64,000 nucleotides of DNA. It comes from CAVRUD01 sp963724285 (GTDB taxonomy: Bacteria > Chloroflexota > Chloroflexia > Thermomicrobiales > UBA6265). The notes below the pieces were generated by a model. That model was not told where the DNA came from, ran no database searches, and saw only the letters and a program-made list of their open reading frames with translations. The first letter of the stretch is position 1. Each line of letters begins with the position of its first letter. The DNA lies in assembly GCA_963724285.1 (NCBI GenBank), contig CAVRUD010000009.1:286459-350458 (forward strand). The letters are read 5' to 3'. Positions 18,628 through 27,492 of this stretch are shown here, one piece after another. The position numbers and the translations under genes were made by a program.

Positions 18628-18852
18628 ATGTCTCAACGCACGGACACCGACGGCGACCGGGATTACGACCCGAAGGGCGAGTACGGCGGCGACACAGGCA
18701 AGACTGATCAGCTTGGGAAAGGGGTTCAAGCCGAAAAAGGTGACCAGCGACGCGGAGGCAAGTACCACGACGGGCCGACACGCAGCGATGTCCCCGGCAA
18801 TCGACACGACAAGCGCAAGCGATCGGGCTCCGACAGCAACGCCTCCCGATAG
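18628..18852 (+). CDS. Small hydrophilic hypothetical protein
   Basis: 74 residues, almost wholly polar: MSQRTDTDGDRDYDPKGEYG, then GKTDQLGKGVQAEKGDQRRGG and a basic Ser/Arg tail. No hydrophobic core, so it is probably disordered; such compositions occur in small stress or hydrophilin-like proteins. Expression is supported by CAGGAGGA ten bases before the ATG and a textbook terminator 39 bases after the stop. I recognise no family. Confidence 0.6.
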   Translation: MSQRTDTDGDRDYDPKGEYGGDTGKTDQLGKGVQAEKGDQRRGGKYHDGPTRSDVPGNRHDKRKRSGSDSNASR

Positions 18853-18890
18853 ACGAACCGTTCGATATCTACCGTTCTTCGATTGACACC

Positions 18891-18926
18891 AAAACGCCCG
18901 GCACCTGATGAGGTGCCGGGCGTTTT
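18891..18926 (+). terminator. Bidirectional intrinsic terminator
   Basis: AAAACGCCCGGCACCT pairs with AGGTGCCGGGCGTTTT across GATG, giving a stem flanked by an A run on one side and TTTT on the other. It ends the small gene at 18628-18852 and insulates the GH140-like gene from it. Confidence 0.9.
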
Positions 18927-19051
18927 GCATCGGCTCTCGGTAAGATGGCGCAACGTTCGGGGGCTGCTCCTGCCGTCGTCGCAACGATCGGATTTCTTCA
19001 GATCGGTGACATCGGTGCCGCCACGTCCAGTTACCGGTGAAAGGACACCCA

Positions 19052-20324
19052 ATGCTCTCCGTCAGCCCCAATCGCCGCTTCCTCTCGCATGCCGACGGAC
19101 CCCCGTTCTTCTACCTTGGGGATACCGCCTGGTATCTGTTCCACCGGCTGAACCGCGACGATGCGGGCACGTACCTCGAAGATCGGGCCGCCAAGGGATT
19201 CACGGTGATCCAGGCGGTCGTGATCTCCGAGTCTGAGGGCCTCAGCGATCCCAACGCCTACGGCGATCTCCCGCTTCACGACCAAGATCCCACCCGGCCG
19301 AACGACGCCTACTTCCGCCACGTCGATTGGATCGTCGACCGCGCCGCCCAACTGGGGATGTACGTCGGTATGGTCCCGACCTGGGGCGACAAAGTCGGAC
19401 CAATCAACTGGGGCACCGGCCCGGAGGTCTTCACGGTCGACAATGCCGCCGTCTACGGCCAGTTCCTGGGTGAACGCTACAAAGACGCGCCGATCATCTG
19501 GATCCTCGGCGGCGACCGCAATCCGACGACATCGGAACACATCGCGATCTGGCGGGCGATGGCCGGAGGGCTGGCCGCCGGCGACGGCGGTGTCCATCTT
19601 CGGACTTTTCACCCCCAGGGCCCGTCGTCGTCCGCCATCTTCGTCCATGACGAGGACTGGCTCGACTTCAACATGATCCAGTCCGGCCACCACGAATTGA
19701 ATGGCCCCAACTACCGCATGATCGAAACCGACTACGGGCGCACGCCGGTCAAACCGATCTTGGACGCGGAACCGTGCTACGAGGACCATCCCGTCAACTG
19801 GAAACCGGAGCTCGGCCACTTCTCGGATTGGGATGCCCGTAAGGCCGGCCTACTGGTCGCTCTTCGCCGGATCGTGCGGACATACCTACGGCGCCAACAG
19901 CATCTTCCAATTCTGGACTGGCGGCGATCCGGGCAAGTTCGGCGCCCGGCGTATTTGGCAGGAAGCGCTCGACCTCCCCGGCAGCAGCCAGATGCGCCAC
20001 GTCCGCGCTCTGATCGAATCGCGTCCGGTCTTCGAGCGGATCCCGGACCAATCACTCATCATTTCAGATCCGGGAACAGGCGCCGATCACGTCCGCGCCA
20101 CCCGCGCCACCGATTTCTCGTACGTCTTCGTCTATCTCCCCTCCGGCGGGGCCGTCACCCTCGACCTCTCCTCCTTTGCTGCCCCCCTCCTCGCCGCCTG
20201 GGTCGATCCCCGCACCGGGACCTCCTACCCCTTACCCGATTCGGCCACCGGCCCAGCGGCCAACGTCACCGCGCCGACGAGCGGCCCCACCCAGGATTGG
20301 ATCCTTACCCTCGACACCCAATAG
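19052..20324 (+). pseudogene. GH140-like apiosidase (DUF4038), one frameshift
   Basis: About 423 residues in two frames. It matches apiosidase-like TIM-barrel hydrolases: PFFYLGDTAWYLFHRLNRDD at the N-terminus, APIIWILGGDRNP in the core, DAEPCYEDHPVNW carrying a likely catalytic Glu, then AYWSLFAGSCGHTYGANSIF. The C-terminal beta domain ends PTQDWILTLDTQ. It would release apiose or a related sugar from pectin side chains. No signal peptide is visible, so it is probably intracellular, acting on imported oligosaccharides. The frame changes near 19845 (one extra G in GGCCGGCC). ATG 19052 follows GAAAGGA. An IS4-type element begins 15 bases after the stop. Confidence 0.7.
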
Positions 20325-20338
20325 GGCGTGTCCTCTGT

Positions 20339-21804
20339 CATCCGTTCCGACTAATTCCGGGTAAGCTCCGGGGGCGCGGCGCTCGGGCCGCGCCCCGCCC
20401 GCCGCCGGAGGTCCCCGCCGATGGTCGCCGCCCCCGTCCTGCCCGTCCCCGCCGAGGCGGCGCCGCCGCCCGACGCGGTCCTGGTCGATCGCGTCGAGGC
20501 GCTGCTCGCCGACCTGGTCGCCGCCCTGGTCCCGGATCCGGCCGCGCCGGGCCGCCACCGCGGCCGGCCGCCGCTCCTGCCGGGGATGCTGCTGTGGACC
20601 GGCCTGCTCGTCTGCGTGCTGCGCGGCCTCTCCAGCCAACTGGAGGTCTGGCGGCTGCTGAGCGCCGCCGGCCTGTGGCACTTCCCGACGGTCCCCGTCT
20701 CCGACGACGCGGTCTACCGGCGGCTGGAGCGCGAGGGCGAGGGGGCGATGGCCGGGCTCTTCGCCGACCTGACCGCGCTGCTGCTGGCCCGCCCCGCCGA
20801 CCCGGCCGCCCCCACGCTGGCCCCCTTCGCCGCCGAGGTCGTCGCCATCGACGAGACCACCCTCGACCGGGTGGCGCGCACGCTGCCGGCCCTGCGCGGG
20901 CTGCCCCCCGGCGACGACCGGCTGCTGCCGGGCAAGCTGGCCGGCGTCTTCGACGTCCGCCGCCAGCTCTGGCGGGAGATCCGGCCCCGGCCCGAGGCCC
21001 GCCAGAACGAGAAGGTGGCCGCCCGCGCCCTGGCGGCCGCCGTGCCCGCCGGCAGCCTGCTGCTGTGCGACCTGGGCTACTTCGCCTTCGCCTGGTTCGA
21101 CGACCTGACCGACGCCGGGCAGTGGTGGGTCAGCCGCCTGCGCGCCAAGACCAGCTACGAGACGATCCACGCCTTCTACCGCGACGGGGAGACGCTGGAC
21201 GCCCTGGTCTGGCTCGGCAAGCACCGCGCCGACCGGGCCGGGCACGCGGTGCGCCTCGTCCAGTTCCGCCGCGGCCAGGCGGTGCACCGCTACGTCACCA
21301 ACGTCCTGGATCCCCGCCTGCTCCCCCTGCCGGAGGTCGCGCGGCTCTACGCCCGCCGCTGGGATATCGAGATGGCCGTCAACCTGGTCAAGACCCACCT
21401 CGGCCTCCACCTCCTCTGGTCGGCCAAGCCCGCCGTCGTCGGCGCCCAGGTGTGGGCGGTGCTCGCCGTCGCCCAGGTGCTGCAGGCGCTGCGGGGCGAG
21501 GCGGCGGCGCGGGCGGGGGCCGATGCCTTCGAGGTCTCGCTGCCGCTGCTGGTCCGCTACCTGCCCCAGTACGCCCGCCGCGGCCTCGACCCGGTCGCCG
21601 CCTTCGTCGCCGACGGCCACCGCTTGGGCTTCATCCGCCCCTCCCGCCGCACCCGGATCGCCGCGCCCGACATCCCCGCCGCCTGCCTGCGCCCGCCCCC
21701 GGACGGGCTGGTCCTCCGCCGCACGCCCCGGTACGCCCAGAAAGACTGCGGCCCCCGCCCCCAACCACCCGGCGGCCTTACCATGAATTAGTCGGAACAG
21801 ATGG
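20339..21804. mobile_element. IS4-family insertion sequence, complete
   Basis: About 1466 bp with 27-base terminal inverted repeats at 20339-20365 and 21778-21804 matching at 24 positions (core GTTCCGACTAATTC and GGTAAG). It carries one intact transposase gene. I see no clear target duplication: flanks are CTCTGT on the left and GACCTC on the right. It sits between the GH140-like gene and the AraC regulator without breaking either. Its composition is more GC-rich than its neighbours, consistent with recent arrival. Confidence 0.8.
20421..21791 (+). CDS. IS4-family DDE transposase
   Basis: 456 residues. The RNase H-like catalytic triad is visible: Asp144 in VVAIDETTLDR, Asp217 in LLLCDLGYFAF, and Glu317 within the exact IS4 signature Y-x2-R-x3-E-x6-K (Tyr310, Arg313, Glu317, Lys324 in YARRWDIEMAVNLVK). 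It cuts and pastes its own element. The stop overlaps the right inverted repeat, as is common. The frame is intact, so the element may be active, in contrast to the frameshifted gene next to it. Codon third positions are almost all G or C. Confidence 0.92.
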   Translation: MVAAPVLPVPAEAAPPPDAVLVDRVEALLADLVAALVPDPAAPGRHRGRPPLLPGMLLWTGLLVCVLRGLSSQLEVWRLLSAAGLWHFPTVPVSDDAVYRRLEREGEGAMAGLFADLTALLLARPADPAAPTLAPFAAEVVAIDETTLDRVARTLPALRGLPPGDDRLLPGKLAGVFDVRRQLWREIRPRPEARQNEKVAARALAAAVPAGSLLLCDLGYFAFAWFDDLTDAGQWWVSRLRAKTSYETIHAFYRDGETLDALVWLGKHRADRAGHAVRLVQFRRGQAVHRYVTNVLDPRLLPLPEVARLYARRWDIEMAVNLVKTHLGLHLLWSAKPAVVGAQVWAVLAVAQVLQALRGEAAARAGADAFEVSLPLLVRYLPQYARRGLDPVAAFVADGHRLGFIRPSRRTRIAAPDIPAACLRPPPDGLVLRRTPRYAQKDCGPRPQPPGGLTMN

Positions 21805-21835
21805 ACCTCCGTGCGCCCCGACAACCGCGCGACAT

Positions 21836-22678
21836 TTACGCCTCACGCGTCATCGGCAGGCTCGCCCGGAATCGCCGTGGGGAGACCCCCGTCACCTGTT
21901 TGAATCGCCGGGAGAAGTAATACTCGTCACAGAACCCCAACATCTCCGCGATCTCCCGGTCCGTCAGGCTGCCTCCCTGCATTAACTCGCAGGCGCGATC
22001 CACGATCCGGCTTCCCCGATACCGCGCCGGCGGCATGCCCACCGCCCGTGCAAATCGCTTGCGAAACCCGTCGTAGCTCATCCCAAGCTCACCGGCCAAC
22101 TCCTCCAAATCGAGCTCCCGCTCCAGGTCACAGTCCAATCGGGCGCACGCCCGGTCCGCCCAGTCCGCCTCCTTCCCGCCAACGCCGTAGCGGCCCGCCA
22201 GAAGCGCCTCGCTGAGCACCGCCTGCAGCCGGCAGACCTCCAGGAGCGGGAGAGCGTGCCCTGGCCGCCGCGGGGCCCCCAGCACCCCCTCGAATCGCCG
22301 CGCCCAGTGCTCGATCGGCTCCAGGTGGTGCAGGGGCTGGGCTGGGTTCAGCAGCCCGCTCGCGCGCCACAGATCGAAGACCGGCCCATCGAAGCACAAG
22401 TAGAACTCCGTCCACCGCTCCCGCCGACCCGGACCGTAGGTGTGCGCCACATCTGGGAAGATCAACAGAAGGTCCCCGGCCCGCACGCGGAGATCGAGTC
22501 CAAACTCGTCCCGGAACCGCCCGCTTCCGTCCAACAGGTAGACCATGGCGTAGGATCCCAGCACCCGCAGCGGCGCGGCCGGAATCCCCTTCCCATCGGG
22601 GATGAATCCCGCCAACGATACCCGCCCCAACGGCGACCGGGCCGCGTTCCGGACCCGCAGCGGCGCCTGTCGTTCCAT
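21836..22678 (-). CDS. AraC family transcriptional regulator
   Basis: 280 residues: an N-terminal cupin sensor domain (VRAGDLLLIFPDVAHTYGPG) and a C-terminal pair of helix-turn-helix motifs (LDLEELAGELGMSYDGFRKR and DREIAEMLGFCDEYYFSRRF, ending with the conserved FKQVTGVSPRRFR). It probably senses a sugar and activates the divergently transcribed operon that starts with the PhyH-like gene at 22818, across a 139-bp gap. Only 32 bases separate its stop from the IS element. Start: the first ATG, with AGGAG upstream. Confidence 0.9.
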   Translation of the reverse strand: MERQAPLRVRNAARSPLGRVSLAGFIPDGKGIPAAPLRVLGSYAMVYLLDGSGRFRDEFGLDLRVRAGDLLLIFPDVAHTYGPGRRERWTEFYLCFDGPVFDLWRASGLLNPAQPLHHLEPIEHWARRFEGVLGAPRRPGHALPLLEVCRLQAVLSEALLAGRYGVGGKEADWADRACARLDCDLERELDLEELAGELGMSYDGFRKRFARAVGMPPARYRGSRIVDRACELMQGGSLTDREIAEMLGFCDEYYFSRRFKQVTGVSPRRFRASLPMTREA

Positions 22679-22817
22679 TCTGCTCTCCTAACCTAGGTCC
22701 CAAAAAACACAAGGACCTCGCCCAGAAATCCTATCCCGTTGCCGCGCCCGTCGCACTACCCTGTCCCCAAGGGCCAATTCCAATCCGCGGTGAACGCCGG
22801 ATCTCCAGGGGGACCTC

Positions 22818-23768
22818 ATGACCCAAACCGCATCCGCGACCGACCTTCTCCCGTCCCAGTTTCCAAGCTACCCGCCACTGACCTCCTGCGGCGTCTCCCT
22901 CGACACGGCCGATGGCCGCCTCCGTCCCCTGCGTTCCTCGAGCGATGCCGCCGACGACCCGGACGAGCTGCGCCGGCGCATGGAGTCCGACGGCTATCTC
23001 TACCTCCCCAGCTACCTCGACCGCGACCAGGTTCTCGCCGCCCGGGCCGAGGTTGCCGCCCGTCTTGCCGACGCCGGCCACCTCGCCCCTGGAACCGCTC
23101 CCGCCGAAGCCATCGCCAACCTCGCCACGAACGTCAAGTTCGCGCCAGAGCTGGCCAAGCAGAATCAGCCCCTGGAAACCCTTCTCTACGAAGGCCGCAT
23201 GATCGCGTTCTTCGAACGGTTCCTCGGCGGCCCCGTTCGCCACTTCGACTACACCTGGCTCAGAGCCGTCTCGCCCGGCCGCGGCACCGCCCCCCACGGC
23301 GACGCCGTCTTCATGAACCGCGGCACCCCCCGCCTCTACACCGCGTGGGTTCCCCTCGGCGATGTCGATTACACGCTCGGCGGCCTCATGGTCCTCGGCA
23401 AATCCCATCGCCTCGAGGAGCTGAAGCAGGCCTACCTCTCGAAGGATGTCGACGCCTTCTGCGAGAACGAGGCCGACGCCGCGCTCTTCCGCACCGGCGA
23501 GAAGTGGTGGAACGGCGCCCTCTCCGAGGACCCCGCCGCCCTCCAACGCCAGCTCGGCCTCCCCTGGTTGACGACCGAGTTCCGTGCCGGCGACCTCCTC
23601 ACTTTCTCGATCCAGACGATCCACTGCTCCCTCGACAACCACTCCGATCGGATCCGCCTCTCCTCCGACTCCCGTTACCAGCTCGCCTCCGATCCGATCG
23701 ACGAACGCTGGATCGGCGACGACCCCATCGGCCACGGCCCCGACGCCAAGCGCGGCATGATCTGCTAA
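22818..23768 (+). CDS. Phytanoyl-CoA dioxygenase (PhyH) family protein
   Basis: 316 residues with the Fe(II)/2-oxoglutarate oxygenase fold: H-x-D iron ligands in APHGDAVF, the distal His in FSIQTIHCSLDNHS, and the 2-oxoglutarate-binding Arg probably in DRIRLSSDSRYQL. It hydroxylates an unknown small molecule in the cytoplasm. Its place between an AraC regulator and a sugar importer operon suggests a carbohydrate or osmolyte substrate rather than phytanoyl-CoA. The ATG has GGGGGA upstream. A 15-bp-stem hairpin lies between it and the next gene. Confidence 0.85.
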   Translation: MTQTASATDLLPSQFPSYPPLTSCGVSLDTADGRLRPLRSSSDAADDPDELRRRMESDGYLYLPSYLDRDQVLAARAEVAARLADAGHLAPGTAPAEAIANLATNVKFAPELAKQNQPLETLLYEGRMIAFFERFLGGPVRHFDYTWLRAVSPGRGTAPHGDAVFMNRGTPRLYTAWVPLGDVDYTLGGLMVLGKSHRLEELKQAYLSKDVDAFCENEADAALFRTGEKWWNGALSEDPAALQRQLGLPWLTTEFRAGDLLTFSIQTIHCSLDNHSDRIRLSSDSRYQLASDPIDERWIGDDPIGHGPDAKRGMIC

Positions 23769-23838
23769 CCCCCTAACGCCACCACCGCCACCGAAAGGCC
23801 CACGCCCTTGCCCAACGCCCACGCCCCGCCATGACCCC

Positions 23839-23871
23839 GGCAGGCCAGGAACGGATCGTTCCTGGCCTGCC
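23839..23871 (+). terminator. Hairpin after the PhyH gene
   Basis: GGCAGGCCAGGAACG pairs perfectly with CGTTCCTGGCCTGCC across GAT. No U tract follows, so it is either a Rho-type stop or an RNA stability element between the PhyH gene and the binding-protein gene at 24007. Confidence 0.5.
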
Positions 23872-24006
23872 CCCATGCCCTCGGTTCGTCCTGGTCTCCC
23901 GATTTCCCCCTAATTCCACGCCGTGCCCGGGCCAACGGGCGAGCAACCCAAGCGCTACGCCGTCGGGCCACCGGTGGCCCGATGAACCGCATCGAGGAGG
24001 ACGCAC

Positions 24007-25365
24007 ATGGACCACTGGATCTCCCGGCGTCGCATGATCCAGACAGGCTCCGCCGCCACCATCGCCGGTACCCTCTTCCACGGCAAGCCTCGCACCGGCT
24101 GGACCAAGAACGTCTTCGTCCAGGGCGAGCCGATCACCTTGAAGTACTGGCACGGCTGGACCGAGCAGTGGGCCGAGATGGTCCAGTATGTCTGCGATCA
24201 GTTCCACGCCAAGCAGGGCCGGATCACGATCGAGCCTGAGATCGTCGCCTGGGCCGAGTTCGAGACCAAGCTCACGGCCGCCATCGCCGCCGGCGACCCG
24301 CCCGATATCGCCACGCTGTTCGGCTCGACCGCGATCCCGACCTTCGCCAACGAAGAAGCGATCGTCGCCCTGAACGACATCGAGGGCTACGACGATGCCG
24401 CCGTCCAGGCCTGGATGGACCCGAACGTCTACAAACTGGGTCAGTACGGCGACAAGGTCTACGGCCTCTCCTACTGGGCCGGCGCCAACGCGATCATGTG
24501 GAACAAGGCCACCTTTACAGAAGCCGGCCTCGACCCCGAGGTCGGCCCCGCTACGGTCGCGGATCTCGACGCCTTCGCCGACCAGTTGACTGTCCGGGAC
24601 GCTGACGGCAACATCAGCCGTCTCGGCTTCTCCTCAAGCGACCTCTGGCTGTGGGGCACCGTCTTCGGCGGTTCGTTCTACGACGACGCCAACGCCAAGG
24701 TCACCGCCAACGACCCCAACATCGTCGAAGCCCTCGCGTGGATGCGCACCTACCCCGAGAAATACGACCCCCAGAAGGTCGCCGAATTCCAGGAGGGCCT
24801 CTCCTCCGAGCGCGCCCAAAACCTCGACCCGTTCATCTCCGGCCAATACGCCATCCAGGTCCAAGGACCATGGAAACTCGGCGACATCCGCAAGTTCGGG
24901 GATCCCAACTTCGCCTACGGCGTCGTCCCCATGCCGAAAAAGACCGCGGAATCCCCCTCGGCAAACTGGACCTGGGGCGACATCCAGATCATCCCGGAAG
25001 GCGGCAAGGACGCCGCCGCCGCCGCCGAATTCGTCATGTTCACGGCGGGCGTCGACGACCCCGAGGGCTACGCCGAGCGCTGCACGTGGGGCGGCCGGCC
25101 GATCAACATCCCGGTCTCCCGTAGCGTCCTCGATGTCCCCGCATTCCAGCAGGTCGTCGCCGACTACCCCGGCTTCTCCACCTTCATCGATGCCCTACTT
25201 ACCGCCGAGCGCGTCGGCTCTCCGCCCGTCATGCCCGCCGCCGCCTTCTACAACAACCGCATGACCGCCACGGTCGAAGAGGTCCTCCTCCTCCAATCCG
25301 AACCTCAGGAGGCCCTCGACAACCTCACCGACGAGGTCCAACGCGAACTCGACCGGGCGACCTAA
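24007..25365 (+). CDS. ABC transporter sugar-binding protein
   Basis: 452 residues, family-1 solute-binding protein. The N-terminus MDHWISRRRMIQTGSAATIA has a twin-arginine-like motif, with a short hydrophobic stretch. The mature core shows ITLKYWHGWTEQWAEMVQYV, DPPDIATLFGSTAIPTFA, YGLSYWAGANAIMWNKATF and QYAIQVQGPWKLGDI. It delivers sugar to the permeases at 25490 and 26474. The ATG follows GAGGAGG. The operon order is binding protein, MalG-type permease, MalF-type permease, GH4 hydrolase; the last points to alpha-galactosides or alpha-glucosides as cargo. Confidence 0.9.
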   Translation: MDHWISRRRMIQTGSAATIAGTLFHGKPRTGWTKNVFVQGEPITLKYWHGWTEQWAEMVQYVCDQFHAKQGRITIEPEIVAWAEFETKLTAAIAAGDPPDIATLFGSTAIPTFANEEAIVALNDIEGYDDAAVQAWMDPNVYKLGQYGDKVYGLSYWAGANAIMWNKATFTEAGLDPEVGPATVADLDAFADQLTVRDADGNISRLGFSSSDLWLWGTVFGGSFYDDANAKVTANDPNIVEALAWMRTYPEKYDPQKVAEFQEGLSSERAQNLDPFISGQYAIQVQGPWKLGDIRKFGDPNFAYGVVPMPKKTAESPSANWTWGDIQIIPEGGKDAAAAAEFVMFTAGVDDPEGYAERCTWGGRPINIPVSRSVLDVPAFQQVVADYPGFSTFIDALLTAERVGSPPVMPAAAFYNNRMTATVEEVLLLQSEPQEALDNLTDEVQRELDRAT

Positions 25366-25489
25366 CGCCTATCCGGGGCACGATGCCACCACGGCGCTCG
25401 GGGCGACGATCCCGTCGTCCCGTCGCCGTGCTCGTCACAACGGGCAACGACCCAGCCCGGTCGCGCTCGACGTCGCGGGGAGGAGACGC

Positions 25490-26391
25490 ATGCACACGGC
25501 CACCACCCGGGGGATCGCCCCGGCCACAACCGACCGCGCGGAGCCGCGCCCTGCCACCGTCCGTGCGCGTCGCCTCGCCCTTGCGTCCTTGCGCCATGCC
25601 GCCCTCCTCCTCGTCGCCGCGGCCTTCCTCCTCCCCTTCATCTGGATGCTGGGCACCTCGCTCAAACGAATCAGCAGGCCATCGCATACCCACCCCAGTG
25701 GCTTCCCAATCCCGTCCACTGGCGTAACTACCCGGATGCCCTCGACGCCGCGCCCATCCTCCGCTACGCCGCCAACACCGTCCGCATCTGCCTCATCACG
25801 ATCGTCGGCGCTATTCTCTCTAACTGCCTTATTGCCTACGGCTTCGCCCGGTTGGAATGGAAGGGTCGCGACGCGGTCTTTATCCTCGTCCTCGCCACCC
25901 TCATGCTCCCGTTCCAGGTCACGATGATCCCCCTGTTCCTCATCTTCGCCCGGATCGATTGGACCAACTCCATCCTCCCCCTGACCGTCCCCGCCTTCTT
26001 CGGCAACGCCTTCTTCATCTTCCTCCTCCGCCAGTTCTTCCTCCGTATCCCCCGCGACTACTCCGACGCCGCCCGTCTGGAAGGCGCCTCCGAGCTCCGC
26101 ATCCTCTGGGACATCATCGTTCCGCTCTCCCGCCCCGCGATCGTCACCGTCGCCCTCTTCCAGTTCCTCGCCTCCTGGAACGATTTCCTCGGCCCCCTGC
26201 TCTACCTCAACGACGAGCGCAAGTTCACCCTCTCGCTCGGCCTCGCCAACATGGCGTCCACCTACGGCCTCAGCCAGTACGGCCAGATCATGGCCGCCGC
26301 CACCATGACCATCGGCCCGGTCGTGATCGCCTTCTTCCTCGCCCAGCGCTACTTCATCCAGGGCATCGCCACCTCGGGGCTGAAAGGCTGA
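25490..26391 (+). pseudogene. Carbohydrate ABC permease (MalG type), one frameshift
   Basis: A 300-residue CUT1 permease in two frames. First part: LASLRHAALLLVAAAFLLPF and WMLGTSLK. Second part resumes QQAIAYPPQWLPNPVHWRNY and runs to FFLAQRYFIQGIATSGLKG, with EAA loop DAARLEGASELRILWDIIVP. The break is at an AAA triplet near 25666; adding one A restores LKTNQQAIAYP. A homopolymer deletion in an otherwise perfect membrane protein points to sequencing error more than decay. It would form a channel with the permease at 26474. Confidence 0.8.
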
Positions 26392-26404
26392 TCCGCCAGC
26401 GCCG

Positions 26405-26456
26405 TTCTCAGTCCCGGAGGGACTTTGTCTGCTGACCGCCAGGTTTCAACCTGGCG
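26405..26456. repeat. Two-hairpin REP-like element, copy C
   Basis: TTCTCAGTCCCGGAGGGACT forms the first hairpin, TTGTC the linker, and CGCCAGGTT-TC-AACCTGGCG at 26437-26456 a perfect second hairpin. It lies between the two permease genes and ends 17 bases before the next start, so it is transcribed and may set mRNA stability or gene dosage. Confidence 0.65.
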
Positions 26457-26473
26457 TATCCCAAGGGCCACCA

Positions 26474-27412
26474 ATGAACAACACCCTCCCCCTAGACGCC
26501 GGCACCGACACCGAAGATGCGCGCCGTCGCGCCGCCCGGCGCCGGCGCGAGTGGCGGCGCATCGGCACCGGGCTTGCGTTTATCAGCCCCTGGCTGGTCG
26601 GGTTCGCGGTCTTTCAAGCCTACCCGTTCTTCGCCTCCTTCTACTACAGCTTTCGCTCGACAACGCTGCTCAAGTCCGGAGAATTCATCGGGCTGGAAAA
26701 CTACCGCTACATGCTCGATGACGAGCTCTTCTGGATCTCCCTCAAGAACACGCTCTACTACCTCTCCTGCTCGATCGCCCTCGGCACGGCGGCGTCCCTG
26801 GGCCTCGCCCTCCTCCTCAACCAGCGCGTCCGCGGGATCTCCGTCTACCGCACCGTCTTTTACCTACCCACCATCGTCCCGCTTGCCGCCGTCGCCGTCA
26901 TCTGGGGCTGGATCCTCAACCCGCGCTACGGCATCCTCAACTACGGCCTGGACGGCCTCGGCCTCCCCACCGTCGGCTGGTTCAGCGACCCGACCTGGGC
27001 CATGCCGGGCCTGATCTTCGTCGGACTCTGGGGCATCGGCAACGCCGTCATCATCTACCTCGCCGGCCTGCAGGACATCCCCGTCGAGCTCTACGAGGCC
27101 GCCTCCCTCGACGGCGCCTCCGCCTGGGACAAAGCGCGGAGCGTGACCCTGCCCCTGCTCACCCCGGTGATCCTCTTCAACGTCGCCGTCAGCCTCATCG
27201 GCGGCTTCCAATACTTCGTCGAGCCCTACGTCCTCACCCAAGGCGGCCCCGCCGACTCAACGCTCACCTACGCCCTCTACCTTTACCAGTCCGCTTTCGA
27301 ATACCGCAACGCCGGCTACGCCTCAGCCATGGCCTGGGTCCTGTTCGTCATCATCATGACCTTCACCATGATTCTGCTCCGGTCCTCACGGCGTTGGGTG
27401 CACTACGGCTAA
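26474..27412 (+). CDS. Carbohydrate ABC permease (MalF/UgpA type)
   Basis: 312 residues, six membrane segments preceded by an Arg-rich cytoplasmic N-terminus. The EAA loop is EAASLDGASAWDKARSVTLP. Signature segments include ISPWLVGFAVFQAYPFFASF and VEPYVLTQGGPADSTLTY. It completes the second importer together with the binding protein at 24007 and the permease at 25490. A two-hairpin repeat lies directly upstream, leaving only a weak ribosome site (AAGGGC). Confidence 0.9.
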   Translation: MNNTLPLDAGTDTEDARRRAARRRREWRRIGTGLAFISPWLVGFAVFQAYPFFASFYYSFRSTTLLKSGEFIGLENYRYMLDDELFWISLKNTLYYLSCSIALGTAASLGLALLLNQRVRGISVYRTVFYLPTIVPLAAVAVIWGWILNPRYGILNYGLDGLGLPTVGWFSDPTWAMPGLIFVGLWGIGNAVIIYLAGLQDIPVELYEAASLDGASAWDKARSVTLPLLTPVILFNVAVSLIGGFQYFVEPYVLTQGGPADSTLTYALYLYQSAFEYRNAGYASAMAWVLFVIIMTFTMILLRSSRRWVHYG

Positions 27413-27492
27413 CCCACGCCCCGGAAGCCGTAGAATGCCCCGTCGACCCATCCGCCCCGTTCGCCTATCACCCGAAAGGCCAGCCCTCCACC

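Noticed and set aside
19037..21985. A 982-codon frame running through the GH140-like gene and the IS element
   Set aside because: Only its first 270 residues are real; after the frameshift near 19845 it reads out-of-frame Pro/Arg-rich sequence across the transposase.
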